A DNA stretch of 64,000 nucleotides from Geobacter sp. SVR (GCF_016865365.1 NZ_AP024469.1:3936501-4000500); one strand, 5' to 3'; positions 41,644-54,167 are shown, counted from the stretch's first letter. Notes: generated by a model from the letters alone, not told the origin. Numbers and translations are program-made.

Positions 41644-44100
41644 CTAACTCTCCTCGTGTAGTGTAATTGCAGCAGGCACTGGCGGCGTGCTCCGCTGCTT
41701 ACGCCGGGACCTGTCGGACTGCTTCAGCTTCAGCTCCATGGAACTCAGACGCTCCTCCACCAGACGGTACAGCGTGCCTTTGGGGAAACGCCGGTTCCTG
41801 CCCCTTGTGCCGGCGGCCATGCCGGTCAGTATCTCGATGCCCTGCTCGATGCTCTCGACGCTCCAGATGTGAAACATGCCGGCCGCAATGGCCGCTACGA
41901 TCTCATCGCCCAGCATCAGGTGCTGCTCATTGGTCTTCGGAATCATGACACCCTGCCGGCCGGTCAGCCCCTGGGACTTGCAGACTGCATAGAATCCTTC
42001 GATTTTATAGTTGACCCCTCCGATCGGCTGGATCACTCCCCGCTGGTTGACGCTGCCGGTCACCGCGATGGACTGGCTGATCGGGACCCCGGCCAGGGCC
42101 GACAGCAGGGCATACAGTTCCGTGGACGAGGCGCTGTCTCCTTCGATGCCGTCGTAGGACTGCTCGAAACAGATCGAAGCAGACAGGGACAAGGGCTGAT
42201 CAATGGCAAAGGTGCCCCCCAGATAGCCGGTCAGGATCAGCATCCCCTTATCGTGGATCGGGCCGGAAAGCTTGGCTTCGCGCTCGATATTGACCATGCC
42301 GGCCCGGCCGGTGTAGACCCGGGCGGTGATGCGCGAAGGCCGGCCGAAGGTATGGTCCCCCAGCCCGATCACCGACAGCCCGTTGATCTGACCGATCACC
42401 GCGCCGTCCGTATCCACCATGATCGTGCCTTCCTCGTACAGCTCGTGCAGGCGCTCCTCGATGCGGTCCACACGGTACAGCTTCTCGCGGGCCGCCCGCT
42501 GCACATCGTCGCCGCTGACCAGTGACTTGCCGTCCTTGCGGGCCCAGTAGCTTGCTTCTCGGATGAAGTCGGCGATCTCCATGAACTGGGCCGAGAGACG
42601 GTGCTGATCCTCCACCATCCGGGCGGTAAACTCCAAAAGTCGCGCGATGCCGCTGCGATCGAAGTGCAACAGATTTTCGTTGCGGCAATGGGTGGCGACG
42701 AACAGGGCGTAATCGCGCATGACTTCGGGGGTGCGTGGCACGCGGCTGTCGAATTCCGCCTTGACCTTGAAAAACTTGCGGTAATCGGGGTCCAGGTAGA
42801 ACAACAGGTAATAGATCCAGGGGGTCCCGATCATGATGATCTTGGTCTGAAGCTGAACCGGTTCGGGCTTGAGCGTGACCATGGTCATGAAACGGTACTG
42901 CTCCAGCACATCCTCAATCCTGATCTCGCCGGTACGGATGCAGCGTTTGAGCGAATCCCACACGAACGGGTTGATCAGCACCTCGCGGGCATCGATCACC
43001 AAGTAGCCGCCATTGGCCCGATGCAATGCGCCCGGCCGGATCATGGTGAAATTGGTCACCGCCACGCCGCCGTACTGCATGACATGCTCGATGCGCCCGA
43101 ACAGGTTATTGTACGTGGGATTTGCTTCGAACACAACCGGCGCGCCACAGGTATCTGCATTGTCAACCAGCACGTTGACGTCGTAGCGCTCGAAGGTCGG
43201 TTCCTGGCGGGGGATCCTGATGCCCGGGATCTGCGGCTGGGGTGCCTGGGGCTTGAAGTCGTCCAGGTTGATCAGGATATCCTCCTGAACCGCTTCCAGA
43301 TAGGCCAGCACCTTTTCCAGGCCGGCATATTTCTCCCGCAGGGGATCGAGGCTGTGCCCGAGACAGGACATGCCCAGGTCCCGGTCAGCCTGCTGCAGGG
43401 CATCCTTGGTAGCCTTCTCGCTTTCCCGCACCTGGCGCAGCACATCGTTGAGCCTTTCGGTCAGCTCCTTACCGATCCGCTCCAGCCGCTCGCGTTCCTC
43501 ATCGGCCAGCGCATCGTATTCTTCCTGGGTATAGTTGCGCCCCTCCTTCTGGGGCACGATCACCAGACCGGATACGGTGCGCTGCAGTGCGAAGCCATGC
43601 TCTTCGGTGCCCTTTTCCAGCTCCTGGAAGAGCTCGCTGTTGGCATGCTGATACTTCTCCAGGATCTCGGACCGGCGGAATTCGTACTCCTTGCTCTCCA
43701 GCGCCTTGGGAATGGCGTCCCGGACCGATTCCACCAACTCCTTCATGTCGGCGGCCAGTTCCCGGCCCCGGCCGGCAGGGAGCGACAGCGAAACGGCCGA
43801 GTCGCTGTCCTTGAAATTATTGACGTAGACCCAGTCCTGCGGTTTCGGCTCGTTTTTGGCGCGCCTGCGCAGGATGCTGCGAATGGTGGAATTCCGGCTG
43901 GTGCCGGTTTCGCCCGCAACATAGAGATTAAAACCGGCAGCCTCCATGCCCAGGCCGAATTCGATCGAGCGCAAGGCACGTTTCTGACCGATGGCGTCAT
44001 CCAGATCAGGCAGTTCGGCGGTGGTTTCGAAATCGAAAAGAGCCGGATCGCAGCTCCAACGGAGACGATCGGCAGGTATCCGGCAGTCGTTTTGAGTCAT
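41644..44100 (-). CDS. Lon-like (LonB/YcbZ type) ATP-dependent protease
   Basis: 818 residues from ATG 44100. N-terminal AAA_32-type region with a degenerate P-loop VAGETGTSRNSTIRS, a long coiled-coil insertion (about 140-290), an AAA core with HVMQYGGVAVTNFTMIRPGALHRA split over strands, and a C-terminal Lon protease domain with the catalytic Ser in EGDSASSTE and Lys in GGVNYKIEGFY. The Walker A Lys is absent, as often in this group where Arg takes its place. Probably an ATP-dependent or ATP-modulated Ser-Lys protease in the cytoplasm. Confidence 0.85.
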   Translation of the reverse strand: MTQNDCRIPADRLRWSCDPALFDFETTAELPDLDDAIGQKRALRSIEFGLGMEAAGFNLYVAGETGTSRNSTIRSILRRRAKNEPKPQDWVYVNNFKDSDSAVSLSLPAGRGRELAADMKELVESVRDAIPKALESKEYEFRRSEILEKYQHANSELFQELEKGTEEHGFALQRTVSGLVIVPQKEGRNYTQEEYDALADEERERLERIGKELTERLNDVLRQVRESEKATKDALQQADRDLGMSCLGHSLDPLREKYAGLEKVLAYLEAVQEDILINLDDFKPQAPQPQIPGIRIPRQEPTFERYDVNVLVDNADTCGAPVVFEANPTYNNLFGRIEHVMQYGGVAVTNFTMIRPGALHRANGGYLVIDAREVLINPFVWDSLKRCIRTGEIRIEDVLEQYRFMTMVTLKPEPVQLQTKIIMIGTPWIYYLLFYLDPDYRKFFKVKAEFDSRVPRTPEVMRDYALFVATHCRNENLLHFDRSGIARLLEFTARMVEDQHRLSAQFMEIADFIREASYWARKDGKSLVSGDDVQRAAREKLYRVDRIEERLHELYEEGTIMVDTDGAVIGQINGLSVIGLGDHTFGRPSRITARVYTGRAGMVNIEREAKLSGPIHDKGMLILTGYLGGTFAIDQPLSLSASICFEQSYDGIEGDSASSTELYALLSALAGVPISQSIAVTGSVNQRGVIQPIGGVNYKIEGFYAVCKSQGLTGRQGVMIPKTNEQHLMLGDEIVAAIAAGMFHIWSVESIEQGIEILTGMAAGTRGRNRRFPKGTLYRLVEERLSSMELKLKQSDRSRRKQRSTPPVPAAITLHEES

Positions 44101-44255
44101 GTCTGCTCCGGAATTGAATAGGATGGGAAGGACGGACCGGATCGGGGATCCCCGACCACAGGGCGAATGGGCGACCTTCGGCTGTGCCCCGCTCCGAAGT
44201 GCGGCTACCGCCACACTGCACCTGCCGGCCTCGTGATGCCGCGCATTCGGATTAT

Positions 44256-45101
44256 TTAATAATGGGGCCGTTGGTGAAGGCTGTCAAGACATTCAGGATT
44301 CCCGTCTTTGCGGACAAGCTCCGGCTCAACTCTCAGGTGCACTTCGGCCACCGCCCGTGCCACCGCCTCGTGGACCCCTTCGACCGGGGGGAGCGTTTCC
44401 GCCAGCTGTTCGAGATATCCGCGCTCCTGCAGCAGCCGGAACGAGGTCGTAAAATTGAGGTCGAATGCCCACGATATCTGCAGCAGTTTGAAGTCGTTCA
44501 ATGTTCGGGCCGTGTCCAGACGGACGATCTGACCGGCTGCCAGGGCAGCGACACAGGCCGGCGAAACCTCGGGCAGATCCGCAAAGCCGAGGCCGGCGGC
44601 CGAGGCCCGCTGGTTGGGGGGCTGTTGAAAGAACTCCAGGAACACCCGCCAGATATCAAGCTTGTCTGCGTCCCGAATGAGCCGGGCAAAAAGAGTGTCG
44701 GATTCCGAGCCGCGGGGCAGCTCCAGCAGGTTGTGAAAGCGCACCGCCTCTTCGATCAGCAGCGCCTCGGCCTGCGGTAACCCTTCCAGCAGGCGCTCCT
44801 CGCGCATCACCTCCACCGAGAGGCGGGCGTGATTATCGGAATCGCTGTCCCGGAACGTGCGCCAGCGGCGGTACTGCGGGAAACGCCCGACATCGTGCAG
44901 CAGTGCCACGGCAGCGGCGATACGGGCCTCTTCAGGCGCCAGCCCCTCGCCCGCGGCAAGAAGCTCCATAATTCCGCATACCCTGCGGGTATGTTCCACC
45001 TTGAGTCTGATATTCCTGAGGCCGTCGGGATCGGTGTCGCAGAAGGCCTGGACATAGCTGTCGAACCAGTGCTGCAGGGCATCCAGCCGGGATTGATCCA
45101 T
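44256..45101 (-). CDS. HD domain phosphohydrolase
   Basis: 281 residues. HD signature: VEHTRRV (His), LLHDVGRFPQYRR (His-Asp), AVRFHNLLELP and IRDADKLDIWRVF (Asp). Such proteins hydrolyse nucleotide phosphates or cyclic nucleotides. Not an HD-GYP protein, since the extended motif is missing. Substrate unknown. Confidence 0.83.
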   Translation of the reverse strand: MDQSRLDALQHWFDSYVQAFCDTDPDGLRNIRLKVEHTRRVCGIMELLAAGEGLAPEEARIAAAVALLHDVGRFPQYRRWRTFRDSDSDNHARLSVEVMREERLLEGLPQAEALLIEEAVRFHNLLELPRGSESDTLFARLIRDADKLDIWRVFLEFFQQPPNQRASAAGLGFADLPEVSPACVAALAAGQIVRLDTARTLNDFKLLQISWAFDLNFTTSFRLLQERGYLEQLAETLPPVEGVHEAVARAVAEVHLRVEPELVRKDGNPECLDSLHQRPHY

Positions 45102-45161
45102 ATCTAACTTTCCAAAAGCGGTTCGTTGAAATTACGACGATAATACTGTAGTCTGTTTTGA

Positions 45162-47779
<2,618 letters not shown>

Positions 47780-47857
47780 AGGTTTCTCTATCATCACTCT
47801 CCTTCGGAAAATTACTCGTAACATTGGTAGTTTGCAATCATTATCAAGGAGGCGAAC

Positions 47858-48592
47858 ATGTCCGACGAAACCCCGGTTTCCTGTTCCAAGTGCAGCGCAG
47901 TCTGGCACCAGCGCGGCACGACCAACTGCTGGAGCAACGATCCCCAGGCCGCCCCTCCCCGTCCCGGCAATTGCCCTTCGGGCAGTTATCGGGATATCGT
48001 GGACGAAACCGTCAGTGAATACCGCGGCGACAGCGAGGATGCCCGCATCGCCTTTGTGGCGGCCAGGGTGGAAGGACTCTGCTACCAGCCGGTCCCGGGC
48101 AGCGATGCGGTCAATGCCCGCTGGACAAGGGTGGAGGATACCATCGCCTTTGCCGGGCTGATGGGGTACAAAAAGATCGGCATAGCCACCTGCATCGGGC
48201 TGCTGGAGGAAACGGAACGGCTGTCGGCGATCCTGCGGGCCCAAGGGCTGGAACCGCTGAGCGTCTGCTGCAAGGCCGGCAGCATCGACAAGCTTGAACT
48301 GGGGCTGGCGGAGAGCAACAAGGTCAGGCCCGGCACCTTCGAACCGGCCTGCAACCCGATTGCTCAGGCCGAAATATGCAACCGCCTGGAAACCGATATG
48401 AACATCATCGTAGGCCTGTGCGTCGGCCATGACATGCTGTTCAACAAGCATTCCCGGGCACCGGTCACCACGCTGGTGGTCAAGGACCGCGTAACCGGCC
48501 ACAATCCGGCGGCGGTGCTGTACGGACAGAATTTCTATTACAAGCGTCTGCAGAAGCAGCGTGTGTTGAAAGGGGACGAACAATCCCCTTGA
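47858..48592 (+). CDS. DUF1847 family metal-binding protein
   Basis: 244 residues. CSKCSAVW at the start, GYKKIGIATCIGLLEETERL and CCKAGSIDK in the middle, ACNPIAQAE and GLCVGHDMLFNKHS later, the many-Cys layout of DUF1847, common in anaerobes and thought to bind metal. AAGGAGG precedes ATG 47858. Confidence 0.8.
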   Translation: MSDETPVSCSKCSAVWHQRGTTNCWSNDPQAAPPRPGNCPSGSYRDIVDETVSEYRGDSEDARIAFVAARVEGLCYQPVPGSDAVNARWTRVEDTIAFAGLMGYKKIGIATCIGLLEETERLSAILRAQGLEPLSVCCKAGSIDKLELGLAESNKVRPGTFEPACNPIAQAEICNRLETDMNIIVGLCVGHDMLFNKHSRAPVTTLVVKDRVTGHNPAAVLYGQNFYYKRLQKQRVLKGDEQSP

Positions 48593-48616
48593 CAGGCGGG
48601 CATTCGGCATTATCTT
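48589..48616 (+). promoter_or_regulatory. sigma70-type promoter of the Hsp20 gene
   Basis: TTGACA (overlapping the DUF1847 stop), 16-base spacer, TATCTT. No CIRCE or HrcA inverted repeat was seen. Confidence 0.55.
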
Positions 48617-48660
48617 TTGGAGGGGTGACAGGCCCCGGCATTCAAGACGCAAGGAGGAAC

Positions 48661-49113
48661 ATGATCATGGCACTCGTCAAATACAATCCTCTCAGGGAAC
48701 TGCGCGGCATGCAGGAGCAGATGAACCGGCTTCTGAATCTCTCCTGGAATCACGAATTGACTAGTGAGGATCTGAAGGAAGGCATCTGGCAGCCGGCAGT
48801 CGATATTTACGAGACTGCCGATTCGATCGTGATCAAGGCCGAGCTTCCGGAGGTGGACCAGAAGGATATCGAGGTGCGCATCGAGGACAATACCCTGTTG
48901 CTCAAGGGTGAGCGCAGACATTCGGGCGAAGTGAAAAAGGAAAACTATCACCGCATCGAGCGGTACTTCGGGGCTTTTCAGCGCAGCTTCAGCCTGCCGG
49001 CCATGATCCAGCAGGAGAAGGTCAGCGCGACCTGCGACCGCGGCGTGCTTACCATAACGCTTCCCAAAAGGGAGGACGCCACGCCGAAGCAGATCAAGGT
49101 GGAAGTCAAGTAA
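48661..49113 (+). CDS. small heat-shock protein, Hsp20 family
   Basis: 150 residues from ATG 48661 (AGGAGG upstream). Alpha-crystallin domain (about 45-145) with DSIVIKAELPEVDQKDIEV, ERRHSGE, and GVLTITLPKRED, then a short tail PKQIKVEVK with an IxV anchor. ATP-independent holdase in the cytoplasm. Confidence 0.92.
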   Translation: MIMALVKYNPLRELRGMQEQMNRLLNLSWNHELTSEDLKEGIWQPAVDIYETADSIVIKAELPEVDQKDIEVRIEDNTLLLKGERRHSGEVKKENYHRIERYFGAFQRSFSLPAMIQQEKVSATCDRGVLTITLPKREDATPKQIKVEVK

Positions 49114-49207
49114 ACGACCGATAACGGCCCTGCTGTGCCGACGGCCCGGTTCCGGAGCGGTTCAGGCACGCGCAGGCATGGCATGCCAGCGGATCGACGC
49201 TCCGCAC

Positions 49208-49267
49208 GGGCAGCAGGAAACGAAAAAGAGCCGGGGAATACCCGGCTCTTCTCGTTTCCTGCTGCCC
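49208..49267. terminator. 27-bp-stem bidirectional terminator
   Basis: GGGCAGCAGGAAACG, AAAAAGAGCCGGG and the mirror CCCGGCTCTT, CTCGTTTCCTGCTGCCC around GAATA. Serves hsp20 (plus) and tatA/B (minus). Confidence 0.85.
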
Positions 49268-49281
49268 CTTGCCCGAAAATC

Positions 49282-49584
49282 TCAAGCAGATTGCTGGCCA
49301 CCCTCTTTTTTTTCGGCCGGCTCGGCCGGCTCGGCAGGCTTGGGTTGTCCCGGGACCTCCACGGCAGGCTGTTCGACACGGGCAGCCACCTGCTGCGGCG
49401 CAGGCGGTTCCGCCTCCTTGCGGCTCTCCTCATGCATGCTGCGCTGGAAATCATCGGATGCCTTCTTGAATTCCGCCAGCCCTTTCCCCAGAGACCTGGC
49501 CAGATCGGGCAGTTTATGCGGCCCGATCACGAGCAAAGCGATCACGAGAATGATAATGAGCTCCGGCATACCGATTCCAAACAT
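49282..49584 (-). CDS. Sec-independent translocase TatA/TatB family protein
   Basis: 100 residues from ATG 49584. N-terminal span MFGIGMPELIIILVIALLV, then GPHKLPDLARSLGKGLAEF amphipathic helix, and a Pro/Glu/Ala-rich tail. The Gly-Pro hinge and the Glu at position 8 suit TatB as well as TatA. No tatC is adjacent in this window. Confidence 0.87.
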   Translation of the reverse strand: MFGIGMPELIIILVIALLVIGPHKLPDLARSLGKGLAEFKKASDDFQRSMHEESRKEAEPPAPQQVAARVEQPAVEVPGQPKPAEPAEPAEKKEGGQQSA

Positions 49585-49815
49585 TGTAACCTCACCTGAA
49601 TAGTAATGTGTGTTGTTGGGTGTGTTCGCCGACACCGCGATACTATATTAAAACCTCAAACCGTCCGGTTGGCAACAACATTTTTCTGCATTTTCCGCTT
49701 GCCATTTTCAGTCTCCATTGATACCATGCACAAAAATTAGGCAACAGATCATCCCTTTTAGAGCCCCGGATGAGAAACCTTTTAACTACCCTCCCATCAT
49801 TCATCCGTGTACATC

Positions 49816-50790
49816 ATGCTGAAACCGCTTGAAATAGGAAGCCTGACCCTGCCGCACAACGTGCTGCTTGCGCCTCTGGCCGGGATCACCAATCTTCCCT
49901 TCCGGGTCGTCTGCCGGCGCCAGGGCGCCGCACTGGCATTCACCGAAATGGTCAGCGTCAACGGCTTGGTACGTGATGGCGCCAACACCCTGGCCCTGCT
50001 GAAAAGCAGCCCCGAGGACCAGCCCCTCGGCATCCAGCTCTTCGGCGACTCCCCTGGGGACCTGGCCGAAGCGGCCCGCCGGGTGGCTGGACACGGTCAC
50101 CTGATCGACATCAACATGGGCTGCCCCGTACGCAAGGTTGTCGGCACCGGCGCCGGCAGCGCCCTGCTGCGGGAACCGCTCAAGGTAGCTGCCATCATCC
50201 GGGCGGTACGAAAGGCCACCGACCTGCCGCTGACGGTCAAGATACGTTCCGGCTGGCACTGCGGCGACGACAACTTCCCGGAGATCGCCGCCATAGCCCA
50301 GGAAGAGGGCTGCGACGCCATTACCCTGCACCCGCGCAGCCGCAGCCAGATGTTTGCCGGGCAGTCCGACTGGAACCATCTGCGGGAGTTGAAGTCCCGG
50401 TTGACCATTCCGGTCATAGGCAGCGGCGACCTGTTCACTGCCGAAGACTGCCTGCGGATGCTCGATGAAACCGGCTGCGACGGCATCATGGTGGCGCGCG
50501 GCTCGCTCGGCGCCCCCTGGATCTTCCGCCAGATCCTGGAACTGGTTCAAGGGGGATGCGCGGTTCCTGTCACCAACCGGGAGCGGGCGGAAACCATCCG
50601 GCAGCACCTGGCACTGTTCATCCGGGAACAGGGGGAGAGCGTGGCGGTGCGCGAGATGAAAAAACATATCGGCTGGTATGCCAAGGGTTTTCCCGGTGCG
50701 GCCGATATCCGCCGGGATGCCAACCAGGCCCGTTCACGGGCCGACCTCGATGCCATTACGGAAAGGATCGGCGTATTGCCCGATGCATGA
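49816..50790 (+). CDS. dusB: tRNA-dihydrouridine synthase DusB
   Basis: 324 residues. LAPLAGITNLPFRVVCRRQGA, INMGCPVRKVVGTGAGSALL with the catalytic Cys, VKIRSGW, ITLHPRSRSQMFAGQSDW, GSGDLF and MVARGSLGAPW. This is the DusB type, often linked with ntrBC/fis. GTG at 49807 is an alternative start. Its stop overlaps the kinase start (ATGA), so dusB and ntrB are co-translated. Confidence 0.92.
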   Translation: MLKPLEIGSLTLPHNVLLAPLAGITNLPFRVVCRRQGAALAFTEMVSVNGLVRDGANTLALLKSSPEDQPLGIQLFGDSPGDLAEAARRVAGHGHLIDINMGCPVRKVVGTGAGSALLREPLKVAAIIRAVRKATDLPLTVKIRSGWHCGDDNFPEIAAIAQEEGCDAITLHPRSRSQMFAGQSDWNHLRELKSRLTIPVIGSGDLFTAEDCLRMLDETGCDGIMVARGSLGAPWIFRQILELVQGGCAVPVTNRERAETIRQHLALFIREQGESVAVREMKKHIGWYAKGFPGAADIRRDANQARSRADLDAITERIGVLPDA

Positions 50791-51899
50791 CCATGCCCTC
50801 TGATTCGTCCGAACAGATCCAGAACAGCCTGGGAGACTATTATGCCACGGTCATCGACAGTGTCGGCGACGGGGTAATAGTTGTCGGCCATGATGGCGTC
50901 ATCACCCTGTTCAACCCGGCTGCCGAGGAGATCACCGGCTTTTCGCGGCGCCAGACAGTGGGAGCCTCGTTCGACAAGCTGTTTGCGAATGAAACGGCGC
51001 TGCTGGAGATCGTCACCAAGACCCTCCGCACCGGCATCACCATCTCCGACCACGAAAACGTGATGGTACGCTCCGCCGGCAGGATCGTCCCGGTGGCGGT
51101 CACCTGCTATCCGCTGGTACTGCCGAATGGCGAGCATATCGGCGCGATCCTAACCCTCAAGGACATCACCTATATCCGTGAATTGGAAGCGGCCGTACGC
51201 CAGGCGGATCGGCTTTCCACCCTGGGCACCCTGGCGGCCGGACTGGCCCACGAGGTCAAAAACCCGCTGGGGGGCATCAAGGGGGCCGCACAACTGCTTG
51301 AACGCGAGCTCGGTCAGGATGACGAGCAGCTCGAATACACCCGGGTCGTGATCCGCGAGTCGGAACGCATCGACCACATCATACGTGAGCTCCTGGAATT
51401 GGCGTCCCCGCGCGGCCTCAAGCTCTCTCCGGTCAACCTGCACGAGGTCCTGGGGCATATTCTACAGCTCCAGAAGCATGCTGTGGCAGATAAGGAAATA
51501 ACCTTCACCGCCCAGTTCGATCCGAGCATTCCGGCTATCATGGCCGATGCCGAGATGCTGACGCGACTGTTCCTCAACCTGATACTGAATGCCATCGATG
51601 CCATGGGAGATGCCGGACGTCTGACAGTCACCAGCCGGGTGCTGTCGGATTATCGCATGTCCCAGAACGAACGCAGCTCACGGATGGTCGTGGTGGAGGT
51701 CAGCGACGACGGTCCGGGCATCCCGCGCGAAGATCTCGAAAATATCTGGTCCCCCTTTTTCAGTACCAAATCCGGGGGCACCGGTCTGGGGCTCACGATC
51801 TGCCACAAGATTGTGGCCGAGCACCGCGGTATGATCAAGGCGGACTCCCATCCCGGTCACGGCACCAAGTTCACGGTCCTGTTGCCGCTGATACAGTAA
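50787..51899 (+). CDS. PAS-domain sensor histidine kinase, NtrB family
   Basis: 370 residues. PAS domain (about 20-130, VIDSVGDGVIVVG), H-box LAAGLAHEVKNPLGGIKGAA with the phosphorylated His, N-box NLILNAIDAM, G1 DDGPGIP, F-box and G2 GGTGLGLTI. No membrane segment, as in NtrB. With the NtrC-type regulator downstream it is a cytoplasmic two-component pair; the signal (often nitrogen via PII) is not shown by the sequence. Confidence 0.88.
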   Translation: MTMPSDSSEQIQNSLGDYYATVIDSVGDGVIVVGHDGVITLFNPAAEEITGFSRRQTVGASFDKLFANETALLEIVTKTLRTGITISDHENVMVRSAGRIVPVAVTCYPLVLPNGEHIGAILTLKDITYIRELEAAVRQADRLSTLGTLAAGLAHEVKNPLGGIKGAAQLLERELGQDDEQLEYTRVVIRESERIDHIIRELLELASPRGLKLSPVNLHEVLGHILQLQKHAVADKEITFTAQFDPSIPAIMADAEMLTRLFLNLILNAIDAMGDAGRLTVTSRVLSDYRMSQNERSSRMVVVEVSDDGPGIPREDLENIWSPFFSTKSGGTGLGLTICHKIVAEHRGMIKADSHPGHGTKFTVLLPLIQ

Positions 51900-51906
51900 G
51901 GCAGTT

Positions 51907-51956
51907 CGATGAGTTGGTGAGTTCAGGAGTTCGAGTTAAAGACCCACCAACTCGAT
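51907..51956. repeat. inverted repeat between the kinase and regulator genes
   Basis: GAGTTGGTG (51911-51919) and CACCAACTC (51945-51953); looks like a small dispersed hairpin repeat. Confidence 0.5.
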
Positions 51957-52018
51957 ACCCGCACCCCCGCCAGCTCCAAAATTTCCATATATTCAATTAA
52001 CTCGCAACCGAGGTTTTT

Positions 52019-53461
52019 ATGCCGCTTACGCGAATACTGGTAGCCGATGACGAAGAGAGCATGCGCTGGGTCCTTTCCAAGGCGCTCAAACGCAAGGGAT
52101 TCATGGTCGACCTGGCGGTTGACGGCCGTCAGGCCCTGACCATGATCCAGGAAGGCAATTACGACCTTGCCATCCTCGACATCAAGATGCCGGGCATCAA
52201 TGGGCTTGATCTGCTTGACCGCATCCGCGAGATGAAGACCGATCTGCTGGTGGTGATCATGACCGCCGAAGCCAGCATGAAAAACGCCGTGGAGGCCATG
52301 AAACGGGGGGCCTACGACTATATTACCAAGCCTTTTGACCTGGATGTGATCGATGCGATCATCGAAAAGGTCGAGCGGGCGCGGGAAGTGGCAGGCCAGG
52401 TCACGATGCTCAAGCAGGAACTGAAGGACCGCTACCAGGTCGAAAAGAACATCATCGGCAATTCCGCCGCCATGCAGTACGTCTACAAGACGATCGGCAA
52501 GGTGGCCGGCAGCGATGTCACCATCCTGATCCAGGGGGAATCGGGCACCGGCAAGGAGCTGGTGGCGCGCGCCGTCCACTTCAACTCCAAACGGCTCGGA
52601 AAGCCCTTTGTGGCCATCAACTGCGCCGCCATTCCCCGCGATCTGCTGGAAAGCGAGCTGTTCGGCTCCGAAAAAGGGGCGTTCACCGGGGCCACCGAAC
52701 GGAAACAGGGCAAATTCGAGCAGGCCCACCACGGCACCATCTTCCTGGACGAGATCGGCGACATGCCGCTCGACCTGCAGGCCAAGATCCTGCGCGTGCT
52801 GCAGGAGCAGGAGGTGACCAGGATCGGCAGCACCCAGAACATTGCGGTGGATGTCCGCATCGTGGCAGCCACCAACCAGGATCTGATGGAGCGGGTCCGC
52901 CGGAAGGAGTTTCGCGAGGACCTGTACTACCGGCTGAACGTGGTGCCGATCACCCTGGTGCCGCTCAGGGAACGGCGCGAGGACATCCCGGCCCTGGCAC
53001 ACTATTTCCTGGAGCGGATCGCCAATGAACTGTCGCTGCCACCCAAGCAGATTCCGGCCGAGGCCATGGCGGTACTGGCTGCCCATTCCTGGCCGGGCAA
53101 CGTTCGCGAGCTGGAAAACACGATCAAGCGCGCCGTGATACTCTCCAATGACCCGCTGCTGACCCCGGCCGACTTCGACGGCCTGCTGCCCCAGACCGCG
53201 GGAACCGTTACCGCCAGCCAGGAGGCATCCCTCGAATCCCTGGTTGATGCGAAGCTGCGCACCTGTTTCCACGGCATCGAAAAGCTCGACAAGGGGGACA
53301 TCCATGCCATGGTGCTGGAACAGGTCGAACGGCCGCTGATCCGCCACATCCTGGAAAAGACACGCTGGAACCAGGTCAAGGCGGCCGATATCCTGGGAAT
53401 CAACCGCAACACCCTGCGCAAGAAGATCAGCGAATTGGGGATCGAATTGAAGCGGGGATAA
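52019..53461 (+). CDS. NtrC-family sigma54-dependent response regulator
   Basis: 480 residues. Receiver with Asp54 (LAILDIKMPG); AAA+ sigma54-activator domain (about 140-370) with GESGTGKE and GAFTGATERKQGKFEQA, the GAFTGA loop touching sigma54; Fis-type HTH at the C-terminus (ADILGINRNTLRKKISELGI). The partner is the kinase 119 bases upstream. Closer to NtrC than to ZraR-like proteins by order and the dusB-ntrB linkage. Confidence 0.9.
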   Translation: MPLTRILVADDEESMRWVLSKALKRKGFMVDLAVDGRQALTMIQEGNYDLAILDIKMPGINGLDLLDRIREMKTDLLVVIMTAEASMKNAVEAMKRGAYDYITKPFDLDVIDAIIEKVERAREVAGQVTMLKQELKDRYQVEKNIIGNSAAMQYVYKTIGKVAGSDVTILIQGESGTGKELVARAVHFNSKRLGKPFVAINCAAIPRDLLESELFGSEKGAFTGATERKQGKFEQAHHGTIFLDEIGDMPLDLQAKILRVLQEQEVTRIGSTQNIAVDVRIVAATNQDLMERVRRKEFREDLYYRLNVVPITLVPLRERREDIPALAHYFLERIANELSLPPKQIPAEAMAVLAAHSWPGNVRELENTIKRAVILSNDPLLTPADFDGLLPQTAGTVTASQEASLESLVDAKLRTCFHGIEKLDKGDIHAMVLEQVERPLIRHILEKTRWNQVKAADILGINRNTLRKKISELGIELKRG

Positions 53462-53490
53462 AGACAGTTCATCTTAATGGAGGTTTCATC

Positions 53491-54057
53491 ATGTCGGTAC
53501 GAGACAGGTTTTTTCTGGAGCGTGACAAGGCTGTACTGGTGGTGATCGACGTGCAGGAGAAGCTGTGCGTGGCCATGGACCACAAGGTGCTGAGCAAACT
53601 GACGAAAAATATCGGGATCCTGCTGGAAAGTGCCGTGGAGCTGGGGGTGCCGGTGGCGTTCACCGAGCAGTACGTCAAAGGGCTCGGCCCCACCCTGCCG
53701 GAGTTGAAGAGCAAAGCGGCCGGGGCCGCCTGCTACGAGAAGATGGCCTTCAGTTGTTGCGGCAGCGCCGAATTCCTCACCTGGCTCAAGGCCACCGGCC
53801 GCACCCAGGTCATCATCACCGGCATGGAGACCCATGTATGCGTGCTCCAGACCGTGATCGAACTGCGCGATGCCGGCTTTGAGGCGCATCTGGCAAAGGA
53901 TGCGGTCATGAGCCGTGACAAGCGCAACTGGGAGACCGCCATTGAGGCTATGACACTGACCGGCGCGGTCCCCACCTGCACCGAATCGGTCCTGTTTCAG
54001 CTTCTGAAGGTGGCCGGTACGGAGGAATTCAAGAAGCTCTCCAAGCTGGTGAGATAG
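53491..54057 (+). CDS. isochorismatase-family cysteine hydrolase
   Basis: 188 residues. Catalytic triad: Asp20 in VVIDVQEK, Lys84 in CYEKMAFSC and Cys117 in THVCVLQT. Relatives hydrolyse isochorismate, nicotinamide or N-carbamoyl amides; the substrate is not evident. 30 bases after the response regulator, with AATGGAGG before ATG. Confidence 0.87.
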   Translation: MSVRDRFFLERDKAVLVVIDVQEKLCVAMDHKVLSKLTKNIGILLESAVELGVPVAFTEQYVKGLGPTLPELKSKAAGAACYEKMAFSCCGSAEFLTWLKATGRTQVIITGMETHVCVLQTVIELRDAGFEAHLAKDAVMSRDKRNWETAIEAMTLTGAVPTCTESVLFQLLKVAGTEEFKKLSKLVR

Positions 54058-54077
54058 CCTTTATTCGTGTTTGCACG

Positions 54078-54120
54078 AAGAGAGGGGCGAAATCCGACGA
54101 TTTCGCCCCTCTCTTTTTTT
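54078..54120 (+). terminator. terminator after the isochorismatase gene
   Basis: AGAGAGGGGCGAAAT/ATTTCGCCCCTCTCT and seven T. Confidence 0.88.
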
Positions 54121-54167
54121 GAGGATCATCCCCCCGCTGCTGACCTTCCCGCCTGCGGCGATCCCGG

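Noticed and set aside
42601-44121. 506-residue plus-strand frame opposite the Lon-like gene
   Set aside because: Shadow of the protease gene; no family-like features.
51923-53347. 474-residue minus-strand frame opposite the NtrC-type gene
   Set aside because: Antisense shadow; the plus strand has all response-regulator and AAA+ motifs.
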